DNA from: Meghimatium bilineatum
Lineage: Eukaryota > Mollusca > Gastropoda > Stylommatophora > Philomycidae
Assembly: GCA_034231615.1 (NCBI GenBank)
Contig: CM067298.1
Coordinates: 36,710,127 to 36,774,126 of the forward strand
Length of the DNA stretch: 64,000 nucleotides
Direction: 5' to 3'
The notes under the pieces: model-generated
What the model was told of the DNA's origin: nothing
Databases searched by the model: none
Seen by the model: the letters and a program-made list of their open reading frames with translations, nothing else
Part shown: positions 56,517 through 64,000 of the stretch, one piece after another
Numbering within the stretch: the stretch's first letter is position 1
Layout: every line of letters starts with the position of its first letter
Translations under genes and position numbers: made by a program

Positions 56517-56716
56517 CCATATTTGTCTGTGAATATCATGTCAACCGTACCTCTGCCTTGTCGGAAGCCACATTGCCTCTCTGGGAAAAGACATATCTCA
56601 AGATGGGAGTGCTGAATGTTTAAAAGGATTCTAGCCAGGACCTTGTCTGATAAAGAGAGCAGGAATATTTCTCGGTGGTTGTCGCAAATTAGGCGATGTC
56701 CTTTTTCTCTTCCAGT

Positions 56717-58065
56717 GAAACCAATGCGCAGGTATGGCTCATCTCACTGCAGAACAACGATACATCATCATTGGATGCTTACATATCAGATAATCATAAC
56801 GTATAGTGGCCAGAAATTTCACTGTGGTTAGAAGCACCATTAGTCCCCTCTAGAGAAGATTTAAACAAACTGGCGCAATGTCAAACCATCCGCGCAGCGG
56901 AAGACACATAGTTACAACTCCTGCCGAAGATGGCTTCATATGGCTGCGTCACCTCAGCAATAGATTAGAAATATTTGTCTTCCACAGATTTCAATTTCAG
57001 CAGCTCGTGGAATTTCATATTAAACGCCAGCGGGTTGCACAGAAACGCTGGTCATGGGGGCTGGAAGACTCTACACAGGTTTAAAAGGGTTTTAAAAAGT
57101 TAAAAAGCCGTAGAAGATTGACTTCACTGTGCTCGGTTTCCCATATTAATCCGCCCCTCTCAACGAAGCGGCACGCCGACCACCGAGAGTACCACTCATA
57201 GCACGTAACTCCGTAGCTTCAAGTGATAATCCACAGGGATCTCCGAAAAAATTCCACCTTATAAACAAGACGACACGAGCCGGATTCGAACCCGTGACCT
57301 CTTGAACACAAGGCGAACAACTTAACCACTACGCCAGGGAGATCTACACATGTCTTATTCTTAATTACCCCCCATCGCCAGAACCGACTGCAGTGGACGA
57401 ACCTGCATCGTCAATGGACAGTTGAGAATGACTAGGGACGGGTTTGATTTAGTGATTAATTATTGTTCCGTGCTCCAGCGACACGTTAGACGAAGAAGAG
57501 TAAACCGCAGAGTCCATGTGCTCAACGCCAAGAACAGAGTTGATGGAGGCTTCGCCATATGGTGGAGAAGGTCATGGGAATAAGTGGTCTGGTGCAAATC
57601 GAAGGACACCTGAATGCTGAACAATGCATCGATGAAAATATTCGACCTCGCGTCCTTCACATTTTGTCTGCACGAGGGTAGATTTTTCAGCAGGATAACA
57701 ATCGACTTGTGGCACAACTCACGACCCAGTTCCTCGCTGACAATAACATCAAGATCATTATGTGGCCAGCCATGTCATCAAAAATGAACACTTACGGGAT
57801 AAATTCGATAGACGACTCCTCTTCGTGACGTGGCTCCAGCCAGTCTCGAACACTTGTCTCTTGCACTCGGGGAATATCCAACGGTTAATCGAATCCATGT
57901 CAACGAGATGTCGTTCTCTGATCGAGGCCAGAGGAAGCCATACACCTTACTGAAACGGAGGCCTCAGTCGCAAAAAAATAAATTTCAAACTAAGTTTAAT
58001 GAACATCATTTCATTGTTATAGTCTGAAAGTTTCTTCATAGAATGGTTGAAACATTAATTCCGTA
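56717..58065 (+). mobile_element. Tc1/mariner DNA transposon relic, split by a SINE
   Basis: MAHLTAEQRYIIIGCLHIR (first exon-like start of transposase) near 56735, ARNFTVVRSTISPL, MSNHPRSGRHIVTTPAEDGF near 56878-56940, WLRHLSNRLE, then after the SINE at 57081-57342 the DDE region (near 57365-57800) and the C-terminus IESMSTRCRSLIEARGSHTPY (57885-57953, in part), which matches the usual Tc1 ending RG.HT.Y. DNA-cutting aspartates cannot all be placed. At least four frame breaks apart from the SINE. Confidence 0.8.
57081..57342 (-). mobile_element. SINE-V, tRNA-headed, inside the Tc1 relic; 11-bp target duplication
   Basis: Minus strand starts CTCCCTGGCGTAGTGGTTAA (A-box region) and has GGTTCGAATCC (B box) about 45 bases on, so it is a tRNA-derived SINE. 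A body with GGAGATCCCTGTGGATTATC and GGCGTGCCGCTTCGTTGAG follows. TCTACACAGGT (57070-57080) and TCTACACATGT (57343-57353) flank it and the Tc1 sequence resumes at once. Confidence 0.85.
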
Positions 58066-58150
58066 AAATAACATTGTCGTAGACGATTGAAATGTAGTGA
58101 CCATTAACACTACAATAATGTTGCGTTTCTTTTTTGAACAGTATATATAG

Positions 58151-58154
58151 ATAC

Positions 58155-58243
<89 letters not shown>

Positions 58244-58289
58244 TATATATATTTATATATATAATATATAATATATATATATATATATG
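58151..58289 (+). repeat. imperfect TA microsatellite
   Basis: Three TA blocks separated by TTA, AG and TTT interruptions, about 140 bases. It follows the end of the Tc1 relic. Confidence 0.9.
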
Positions 58290-58327
58290 TATATTTACTT
58301 TTCCGTTTTCTCTTACTTTCTTCTGTG

Positions 58328-58480
58328 ATCGTTCTCAAACTCCTGCAGATTGGCAGTATGCATATCGATGAGCGATATGTCCTGTCCTGTGTTGCAGTTT
58401 ACCTGCAATATTTGCACCTTTCTGCCTGGTAGGTAAAAGTGCTGTTATTCTCTTTCTTTTCATGCCGCGACATCCCACAT
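58328..58480 (-). mobile_element. SINE-T-related fragment
   Basis: CGTTCTCAAACTCCTGCAGATT, TTGCAGTTTACCTGCAATAT and CACATCTGACA line up with the tail half of SINE-T at 22860-22970, with gaps. It directly follows a long TA array. Confidence 0.45.
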
Positions 58481-58647
58481 CTGACAATTGCAATTTGTAA
58501 ACGTCTTATTTATTTCAATGGTGTGTCGTCCACTGCACTTACAAGGCGATTGTTCAGTATTTGCAATACGGTGTATGCTCTGTCCTTCTATCTTGGAGTT
58601 CACATTAGATATTCAAGATAACATTTTGACAGTGTTTGAGTTTATAT

Positions 58648-58814
58648 CGTCTTCTTCCTCATCAACATTCATTCTCAACTCCCGCTGGATCTTCCTTGTA
58701 GAAGGACCATGGTCCTGCTATATTTCCAATAGGATGTATTCCAGAGAATGGAAATGCGTTATTTCACCGTTTTATTTGCGCCAATGGCCAAACACTTCCG
58801 TCTTCTGAGAATGC
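58648..58814 (-). mobile_element. SINE-T2 copy, 8-bp target duplication
   Basis: Minus strand: AGAAGACGGAAGTGTTTGGC head, CATTGGCGCAAATA, GGACCATGGTCC hairpin in the middle, GGAGTTGAGAATGAATG, short AAG-rich tail. GTTTATAT at 58640-58647 and 58815-58822 is the likely duplication. Confidence 0.7.
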
Positions 58815-58829
58815 GTTTATATGATTCAG

Positions 58830-58892
58830 AAGATAGAACATCACACTTACTGATATCGGATGTTATTGAATAGGATTATTTGTTATCTTCTT

Positions 58893-58927
<35 letters not shown>

Positions 58928-59178
58928 TCTGGTATACACCAGTGTAATATCTTTCATACACAAAAAAGACGCGTTTTCAAATCAAATATGCAAAGTCATT
59001 GGATGTAAAAGATCATGGACGCTGTATGTCGACAAGTACAAACAACAGATAAGAACGTGGGAATGAAGTGATTGAAAGCTGATGTTGATTAACTAGATCT
59101 ACTATCTAATAAGTTTAACGTCCGCTAATTTAATTTTTTTTTAATGGAAGAAGTTATGAAAGTTTTTATCAGTTCTAA
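58830..59178. other. no gene recognised
   Basis: Apart from the CT array, no features up to the CACTG transposon. Confidence 0.5.
58898..58924 (+). repeat. CT microsatellite
   Basis: About 13 CT units. Confidence 0.95.
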
Positions 59179-59181
59179 TAA

Positions 59182-59265
59182 CACTGCGCAACACATAAAA
59201 AATTACAGACATGAAAATAATCATTTCCTACTGAAAAGGTGGTGAGAAAAACGAATATCACATTA
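59182..59265 (+). repeat. 5' terminal inverted repeat of the CACTG transposon
   Basis: Outer block CACTGCGCAACA and inner block with CCTACTGAAAA and GAGAAAAACGAATATC. The two blocks are separated by A-rich sequence that differs in length between the two ends. Confidence 0.8.
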
Positions 59266-59544
59266 AAAATTCTCAGTTTGCTCTTATTGTTGTGATATTC
59301 CTTGTTTATTGTGTCGAAAAAGTGGAAAATTTTTCTAACGAAAGATTTATTCAGCGACGAATGCATGTTGACACCGTGCGACTTCTCTCAATGGCCGCAA
59401 TATTGTTTAAATCGTGTGTTGATGTAAAAAACAAACCACATATTTCAACATGTGTATATAATTAATATTTTCAAGTAGTATATATATATTTTATTGTTCC
59501 AGAGCTTAAAATGTCTGAATTTGTATAAAGATTGGGATTCCATA

Positions 59545-61215
59545 ATGTCACGAAAGTGCGTTAATAGTGCTAACAATTTTTTGCTATGTTTGTGGCGAGG
59601 GGACGTTGTCGCCTCAAACACGGAAAATTACACCTTTAATTAAAACTGCATATCACCTTTACTTTGGCTGTAAGATAGGTGATTAAGACAAACGCTGGGC
59701 ACCTCACATTTGCTGTATTACATGTACTGTGAAACTCTGTGGTTGGCTGAATGGCAAAGTGCGGTCAATGCCTTTCGCGATTCCTATGATATGGAGAGAG
59801 CCGAGAGATCATGTAAGTGACTGCTATTTTTGTATGGTGCCTCCTCTCCAACACGGAATATCTAAAAAGAAGAAGTGGACTTTGAATTACCCCAATATTC
59901 CATCAGCTATACGGCCAGTACCACATGGAAAAGATCTGACTGTTCCTACCTCACCTAACCAGAAAGTTATAGAGCTTGATGCAGATTGTGGTCAAGAAAT
60001 ACAACCTGAGTTTGAACAGGAAGATACTCAATTCACACCAATAGATTCTGTTGATATTCTACATAGAATTTCTCAAAATGAACTAAGTGACTTAATTCGA
60101 GATCTTGACTTATCTAAAACAAAAGCTGAACTTCTTGCATCAAGACTTCAGCAGTGGAATCTCCTGGATAAAAATGTTAAGGTGTCTATGTACAGAGAAC
60201 GTCAGAAATCTCTAACTCCATTTTAACAATGAATAATAGAATTGTTGCTTGCCATGATGTTAATGGGCTTATGGAAGCTTTGAAAATAGAGCACATACAA
60301 CAAGAGTGGAGGTTATTCATTGACGCATCAAAGTTAAGTTTGAAAGCAGTTTTGCTACACAATGGCAATTCATTACCTTCTATCCCTATAGGCCATGCTG
60401 TCCACATGAAGGAGACTTATGAAAATATGAAATTACTTCTTAAAGCAATAAAATATGATGATCATCAGTGGCAGATTTGTGCAGACTTGAAAGTTATTGC
60501 AATTTTACTTGGCATGCAATTAGGTTACACAAAATATTGTTGCTTTCTGTGTGAATGGGACAGTCGAAAGAGAACTTCTCATTGCATTAGGAAAACTTGG
60601 CCTGATAGGAAGGTTATGGAGCCTGGTGAAAAGAATGTACAGCAAATTTCTTTGGTTGATAGAAATAAAATAATTCTACCTCCTCTTCATATTAAATTGG
60701 GGCTAATGAAGAACTTTATCAAGGGCATGAATAGGGAGGGAGAGGCATTTAAGTACTTGAGGAAAAAATTTCATTAGCTTAGTGATGGTAAAATAAAGGA
60801 AGAATTATTTGTAGGCCCACAGATAAGGGAACTGTTGAAAGATGAGCATTTTGATGCCATTATTCATGGGAATGAGAAAGGTGCATGGCAATCTTTCAAA
60901 TGTGTTGTACAAAATTTCCTGGGCAATCATAGAAGTGAGAACTATCCTGTTGCTATTAATGAACTTCTGACAGCATATCAACAATTAGGTTGCAACATGT
61001 CACTTAAGATCCACTTCCTGGATTCTCATCTTGATTTCTTCCCTCCAAATTGTGGTGCAGTAAGTGATGAACATGGGGAGCGTTTCCACCAAGACATTGC
61101 ATTGATGGAAAAAAGGTACCAGGGTAAGTGGAATACATCCATGCTTGCTGACTACTGCTGGAATGTCACAAGAGAAGCTCCAGAAGTGGTATACAAGAGT
61201 AAAAGGAAACAATAA
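59545..61215 (+). pseudogene. transposase-like orphan protein of the CACTG transposon, broken
   Basis: Reading across its breaks gives about 550 residues. The N-terminus is a zinc-finger-like CYVCG .. CKIGD .. WAPHICC..C pattern, then GWLNGK..SMPFAIPMIWRE and DCYFC; the middle has LSDLIRDLDLSKTKAELLAS, then WRLFIDASKLSLKAVLLHN and CADLKVIAILLGMQLGYTK, CCFLCEWDSR; the end has LPPLHIKLGLMKNF, VGPQIRELLKDE, CNMSLKIHFLDSHLDFF, SDEHGERFHQDI and YQGKWNTSMLADYCW. Breaks: shifts near 59570 and 60220, stops near 59682 and at 60775. From memory, closely similar proteins are numerous in Hydra, aphids, spiders and other animals as uncharacterised proteins. D of FIDAS, D of ADLKV and E of DEHGE are candidate DDE residues (inference). 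A CxxC after the second D recalls CACTA transposases. Confidence 0.75.
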
Positions 61216-61284
61216 GAAATATGATTTTTAATACAAATATTGAAATTACAATAACTCAAAAACTTGAGCTAATAAACATTTTCT

Positions 61285-61377
61285 GATGTCATATTCGTTT
61301 TTCTCAACCCATTTTCAGTAGGAATTGACTAATTTTATAATTGTAAAAAAAAAAAAACTTTTTTTTGTTGTGCAGTG
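61285..61377 (-). repeat. 3' terminal inverted repeat of the CACTG transposon
   Basis: On the minus strand it begins CACTGCACAACA, then an A/T homopolymer stretch, then CCTACTGAAAA and GAGAAAAACGAATATGAC, in the same order as the 5' end. Confidence 0.8.
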
Positions 61378-61559
61378 TAATTGACCCGTTAGATTTTTCA
61401 AAAGACACACTGTAGCACCATCAAGAGTAATATTTGATAGGAATAGGTAAATTTCAGTTGTACCTTGTAAGTGGGGGTTGTGATTGATGCATTATATATG
61501 AGTAGGTTCTATATTTGAGAAAAACATAGTAAACTAGACACATTAAACGCAAGTCTCAA

Positions 61560-61790
61560 GTGAACATCGTGTAGTGAATGCCGTTCTCAGACCCTTGGGG
61601 TCCCGGGTTCAATTCACAGTTGGAACATGAGTTTTTTTCTTTCCGAGGTACAATACAAATCTTTCCTGTACTTGTCGCGGAGTCTGTTATGGCACAGCGG
61701 CCTTTATGTCAGCCCATTCACTAGAAAAACTACCAAAGAAAACTTCACAGGAAAACATGCAATAACGATTTTTTAAATCTAAAATGGAAT
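61560..61790 (+). mobile_element. SINE-W, tRNA-headed
   Basis: GTAGTGAATGCCGTTCTCAG (A-box side), GGGTTCAATTC (B box), GAGGTACAATACAAATCTTT core, GGCACAGCGGCCTTTATGTC, then CACAGGAAAACATGCAATAA at the 3' side. The last two blocks recur, inverted, at 56441-56516. Confidence 0.65.
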
Positions 61791-62224
61791 GTCTTATTAC
61801 TAGCGGATTGTATTTACAGCTACGTCCCAAATGTGAGGTACCACATACACATCTACTCCCTGCGACATGTTGTGGGTTGTTTAGAAATTAGACAACTAAT
61901 GTAGTGTAAGAAAAGCATCACTTGAGTTGACAATGGATTAGGGTGACGTTCTGATACTTCTTCGCAACGGAAATGAAGAAATAATTTGTATTAAGCAACT
62001 TGTCCTTGCCCTCTTCAAATAATGTTGGTGAAGTTTGTAAAGTGCGAGATCCTGAAAGCAAAACTGACTCTTTTTAAATGATCAATCTACACCAGGACCC
62101 TTTTATTCGTGTTTGGTGACGTTTCTTCACAATATACAAATATACCCCGTTAGCAGTCTGATAATTTATGCTATGAGATATGTTTCTTGTCATTATTTCT
62201 TAGGTTGTTTATGTTCTAATAAAT
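61791..62224. other. no gene recognised
   Basis: AT-rich spacer between SINE-W and the degenerate 30-bp repeat. Confidence 0.5.
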
Positions 62225-62445
62225 TTGTATACCACTTCCTGCAATCTCTTCTAGTATATCAATCCATACCATATTTTCTAGTATGCCAGTTCTTGAGGTC
62301 TATTCTGGTATGCCAGTTTCGTCCATCTCTTCTAATATGTCAGTTCCTGATGTCTCTTAAAGTATTCATGTACGTGCTGTTTGTTTTAGTATTCCAGTTT
62401 TTGTTGTTTCTTCTAGTATGCCGGTTCGCTCTGTCTCTTCTTTAA
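62225..62445 (+). repeat. degenerate about 30-bp tandem repeat
   Basis: Seven or eight units of TTCTAGTATGCCAGTTC plus a variable TGATGTCTC stretch. One frame stays open for 110 codons, with repeated VCQFL- and LLVCQF-like text, but this is a repeat effect. Confidence 0.7.
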
Positions 62446-62794
62446 GACCTACATTGGGTATTATTTTTCCACACATCATGGTGTTTATTATATAGACGTA
62501 GATTATCTTTAAACGTACGATGTTCACTTTCCTTTACACGTTTTGATTGTATTTCCGTTTTCATTTATTCAATTGCTTGTCTCATCATCATTTTCCATGA
62601 GAAACACTGATATCTTGTAATAACTTATATCTTGTATATAAATGTCTCTTTGACGTCAAATTTATTCATGATATAAACGCTGGAATAATTAACTGGTTTC
62701 AACTCTTGACTAATATTTTTTTAAACTACAAAGAGTCTTCCCTACGTTTGTATGATTACTTTGTTTCAGATGTACTACTAGTATGGGCTACATT

Positions 62795-63090
62795 GAGAAG
62801 CGCGGTAGTATAGTGGATAGTGAGATTGAAGGCTATCACCAGGTTACAGTGTGCCAGGTTCGAAACCAAGTCAGGACAAAAACAAAGTTCGGGATGTGTA
62901 CATTTCTGGCTTCACGACAGCTCCTTCAGTCGCTTCAGATTAAATGAGTGCCTTACGTATGAACTAGTGGAGGTAAATACAGCAATAAAGGAAACTGGAC
63001 ACGCTACCTAACAGTTGCGGTTGCTTATCACATGAAGAGGCCTCGACGGCAGGTTGTTGCAATGGGACTACCTTTACTTGACTAGTGTTT
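62795..63090 (+). mobile_element. tRNA-headed SINE, other family
   Basis: GCGGTAGTATAGTGGATAG (A box) and CAGGTTCGAAACCAAG (B box) about 45 bases later start a body that runs through GCTCCTTCAGTCGCTTCAG and GAGGCCTCGACGGCAGG to CTACCTTTACTTG. A functional tRNA is unlikely: stems do not close. End and duplications uncertain. Confidence 0.55.
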
Positions 63091-63425
63091 ACCAGGCAGT
63101 GAAATCCAGAGAAATGATATTACCAAGGACGAGACCTGGCACTTCACCTTGAAATGATAAGATTTAATATATTTTTAAGACACATGCTATCAGTGAGTTA
63201 ATGTAGATGGGTCATTTACATCTTGATTAGCTTGCATTTTTCTATGGGTCAGTTCCAATTGCTAGACATAAATAAACCAAACTTGTGGTTAAAATATGTA
63301 ACAATAATGAGTCATATCATTACTTAGGGACATGGTCGTATTGCGCTGTATGTAGCATGAAGTAATGCGATGAACTCAGTCGTCGAATAAGAAAAGAAAT
63401 TGTTTCTATGTACGACTGAAGTGCC
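63091..63425. other. upstream region of the second ependymin-related gene
   Basis: No repeat recognised. It is the likely proximal regulatory region; no specific binding site is claimed. Confidence 0.4.
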
Positions 63426-63433
63426 TATATAAG
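63426..63433 (+). promoter_or_regulatory. TATA box of the second ependymin-related gene
   Basis: TATATAAG stands about 75 bases before the ATG at 63502, the same spacing as in the first gene. The predicted start lies near 63456. Confidence 0.55.
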
Positions 63434-63501
63434 ACATTCATTTCACCAGATTTAACTCATACTTTAGGAACATTAACGAAGTACACCAGCCCAGCATCAA
63501 A

Positions 63502-63618
63502 ATGAACGGAACTATTGTCATAGCATCTGTCTTAATCGCATCGGTATTTGCTGTAGATCCAACCAAGGTTTGCCAACCTGATACGTTTCAGGCCGACGTA
63601 TATGACGCAGTAGATGAT
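63502..63618 (+). CDS. second ependymin-related gene, exon 1 only (partial at window end)
   Basis: Thirty-nine codons beginning MNGTIVIASVLIASVFAV and continuing DPTKVCQPDTFQADVYD, ending at GAT before GTAAGT. It aligns throughout with exon 1 of the first gene: DPTKVC is identical, the signal peptide is equivalent and the donor is at the same codon. The leader also shares AGCATCAAAATGAACG around the ATG. The remaining exons must lie beyond 64000. Reading on through the donor gives a longer open frame to 63804, but that part is SINE sequence and not coding. A young tandem paralogue with the same secreted role is the simplest reading. Confidence 0.75.
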
Positions 63619-63639
63619 GTAAGTTATCCGACCAGATAT

Positions 63640-63889
63640 CAAAGAATAGCAACACTGTTTACCTTCCACGCATGTCGTAAAAGGCGACTAAGGAGGTTAT
63701 GGGATGGAATTGGCTGCCCCATCCCTTTTGGGTCAGTGACCCAAAGCCATGCTGAAGTCGGATGTGTCAGGCCGAAAGACGTAGATATCGCAGCAATGCT
63801 GTAAACCATGACACAACGCATTCCGTTCTCCGGACTACATCCTGCTAATCTGCAGGAGTTTAAGAACGAACGCAGAAGAAGAAGAAGAA
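63640..63889 (+). mobile_element. SINE-T, in intron 1 of the second ependymin-related gene
   Basis: GACCAGATAT flanks it exactly at 63630-63639 and 63890-63899. It begins CAAAGAATAGCAACACTG, some 40 bases into the 22845 copy (so it is 5'-truncated), keeps the GTCGTAAAAGGCGACTAAGG hairpin and ends AACGAACGCAGAAGAAG. It lies about 20 bases after the splice donor of exon 1. Confidence 0.85.
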
Positions 63890-64000
63890 GACCAGATATA
63901 TATGACAATCTTCATATGCTCTGTCTCAAACAACAATCAATTAGTAGTATATACTACTGGCAATGGAATACATTGTTACTAGTATGAAGGTATTCAAGAA

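Larger units (their letters stand above)
54885..56716 (-). mobile_element. LINE-F: decayed LINE, interrupted
   Basis: Minus strand: ICDNHREIFLLSLSDKVLARILL near 56690-56620, PERQCGFRQGRGTVDMIF near 56590-56530; then, beyond an interruption (about 56020-56516), LADGCALNDTSPKDMQGSMD near 55640, and the C-terminus YQDRVPGTKILKKS near 55150, DQIVRMPDKRLPKKLFC near 55060 and IDPSSWKTTALDRSA near 54890. The active site is LADG where LFADD is expected. Fragments of the same family lie at 23420-24020 (+) and 30740-31200 (-). A common LINE type in invertebrates; its clade cannot be fixed by eye. Confidence 0.7.
59182..61377 (+). mobile_element. CACTG-ended DNA transposon with orphan DDE-like protein; TAA target duplications
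   Basis: The ends are inverted: CACTGCGCAACA at 59182 and TGTTGTGCAGTG at 61366-61377. A second, inner block of the inverted repeat, TTCCTACTGAAAA followed by GAGAAAAACGAATATSAC (5' copy near 59225-59261, 3' copy near 61286-61325), extends the terminal repeats to about 85 bp. TAA stands directly outside both ends (59179-59181 and 61378-61380). CACT ends with 3-bp duplications are the rule for CACTA/EnSpm and some related CMC elements. One broken gene, 59545-61215, fills the inside. Total length 2196 bp, short for a CACTA element, so the superfamily is a suggestion. Confidence 0.8.

Noticed and set aside
62795-62880. tRNA gene
   Set aside because: A and B boxes are present but the stems do not pair into a cloverleaf, and a SINE-like body follows. 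Same judgement for 57290-57342, 61565-61620 and 27590-27675.
63619-63804. Longer first exon of the second ependymin-related gene (open to 63804)
   Set aside because: The first gene uses the same GTAAGT donor at the same codon, and the extra frame is SINE sequence.

Overview
The window is AT-rich nuclear DNA of an animal, most likely a mollusc. The grounds are a spliced gene of the ependymin-related family with GT..AG introns, TATA-type promoters, and dense LINEs, SINEs and DNA transposons. The exact species cannot be read from the sequence. Well over half of the recognisable content is transposon debris. I saw no bacterial-type operon, CRISPR array, rRNA gene or convincing functional tRNA gene, and no retrovirus- or LTR-type element. 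One 100-N assembly gap lies at 15886-15985.

Host genes. A five-exon gene runs from 34676 to 50397 on the + strand. Its exons join in phase to a 187-residue secreted protein with four cysteines that reads as an ependymin-related protein. A second, similar first exon (63502-63618) with its own TATA box starts a tandem paralogue that leaves the window. The introns of the first gene are swollen by a nearly intact RTE LINE (antisense), two other truncated RTE copies, two further LINE pieces, an internally deleted RNase H LINE and four minisatellites.

Layout. 0-14 kb: nested LINE wreckage (RNase H LINE-A and LINE-B, RTE-type LINE-C interrupted by LINE-D and by a SINE), a 1.2-kb non-autonomous retroposon inside LINE-B, and a Tc1/mariner relic. 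14-17 kb: mostly unassigned, with an assembly gap and a tRNA-headed SINE. 17-20 kb: the best LINE-A copy. 20-34 kb: LINE 3' fragments, a SINE with perfect target duplications and a second copy of the 1.2-kb retroposon. 34-50.5 kb: the ependymin-related gene. 50.5-53 kb: nothing recognised. 53-58 kb: SINE, RNase H fragment, LINE-F, and a Tc1 copy split by a SINE. 59.2-61.4 kb: a 2.2-kb DNA transposon with CACTG ends and TAA target duplications around a widespread orphan protein. 61.5-64 kb: SINEs, a degenerate minisatellite and the second ependymin-related gene.

Insertion order can be read in several places because target-site duplications are still visible. Names such as LINE-A or SINE-T are local labels for this window, not database names. 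The most noteworthy item is the CACTG-ended transposon, which gives an apparently uncharacterised protein family a transposase context.
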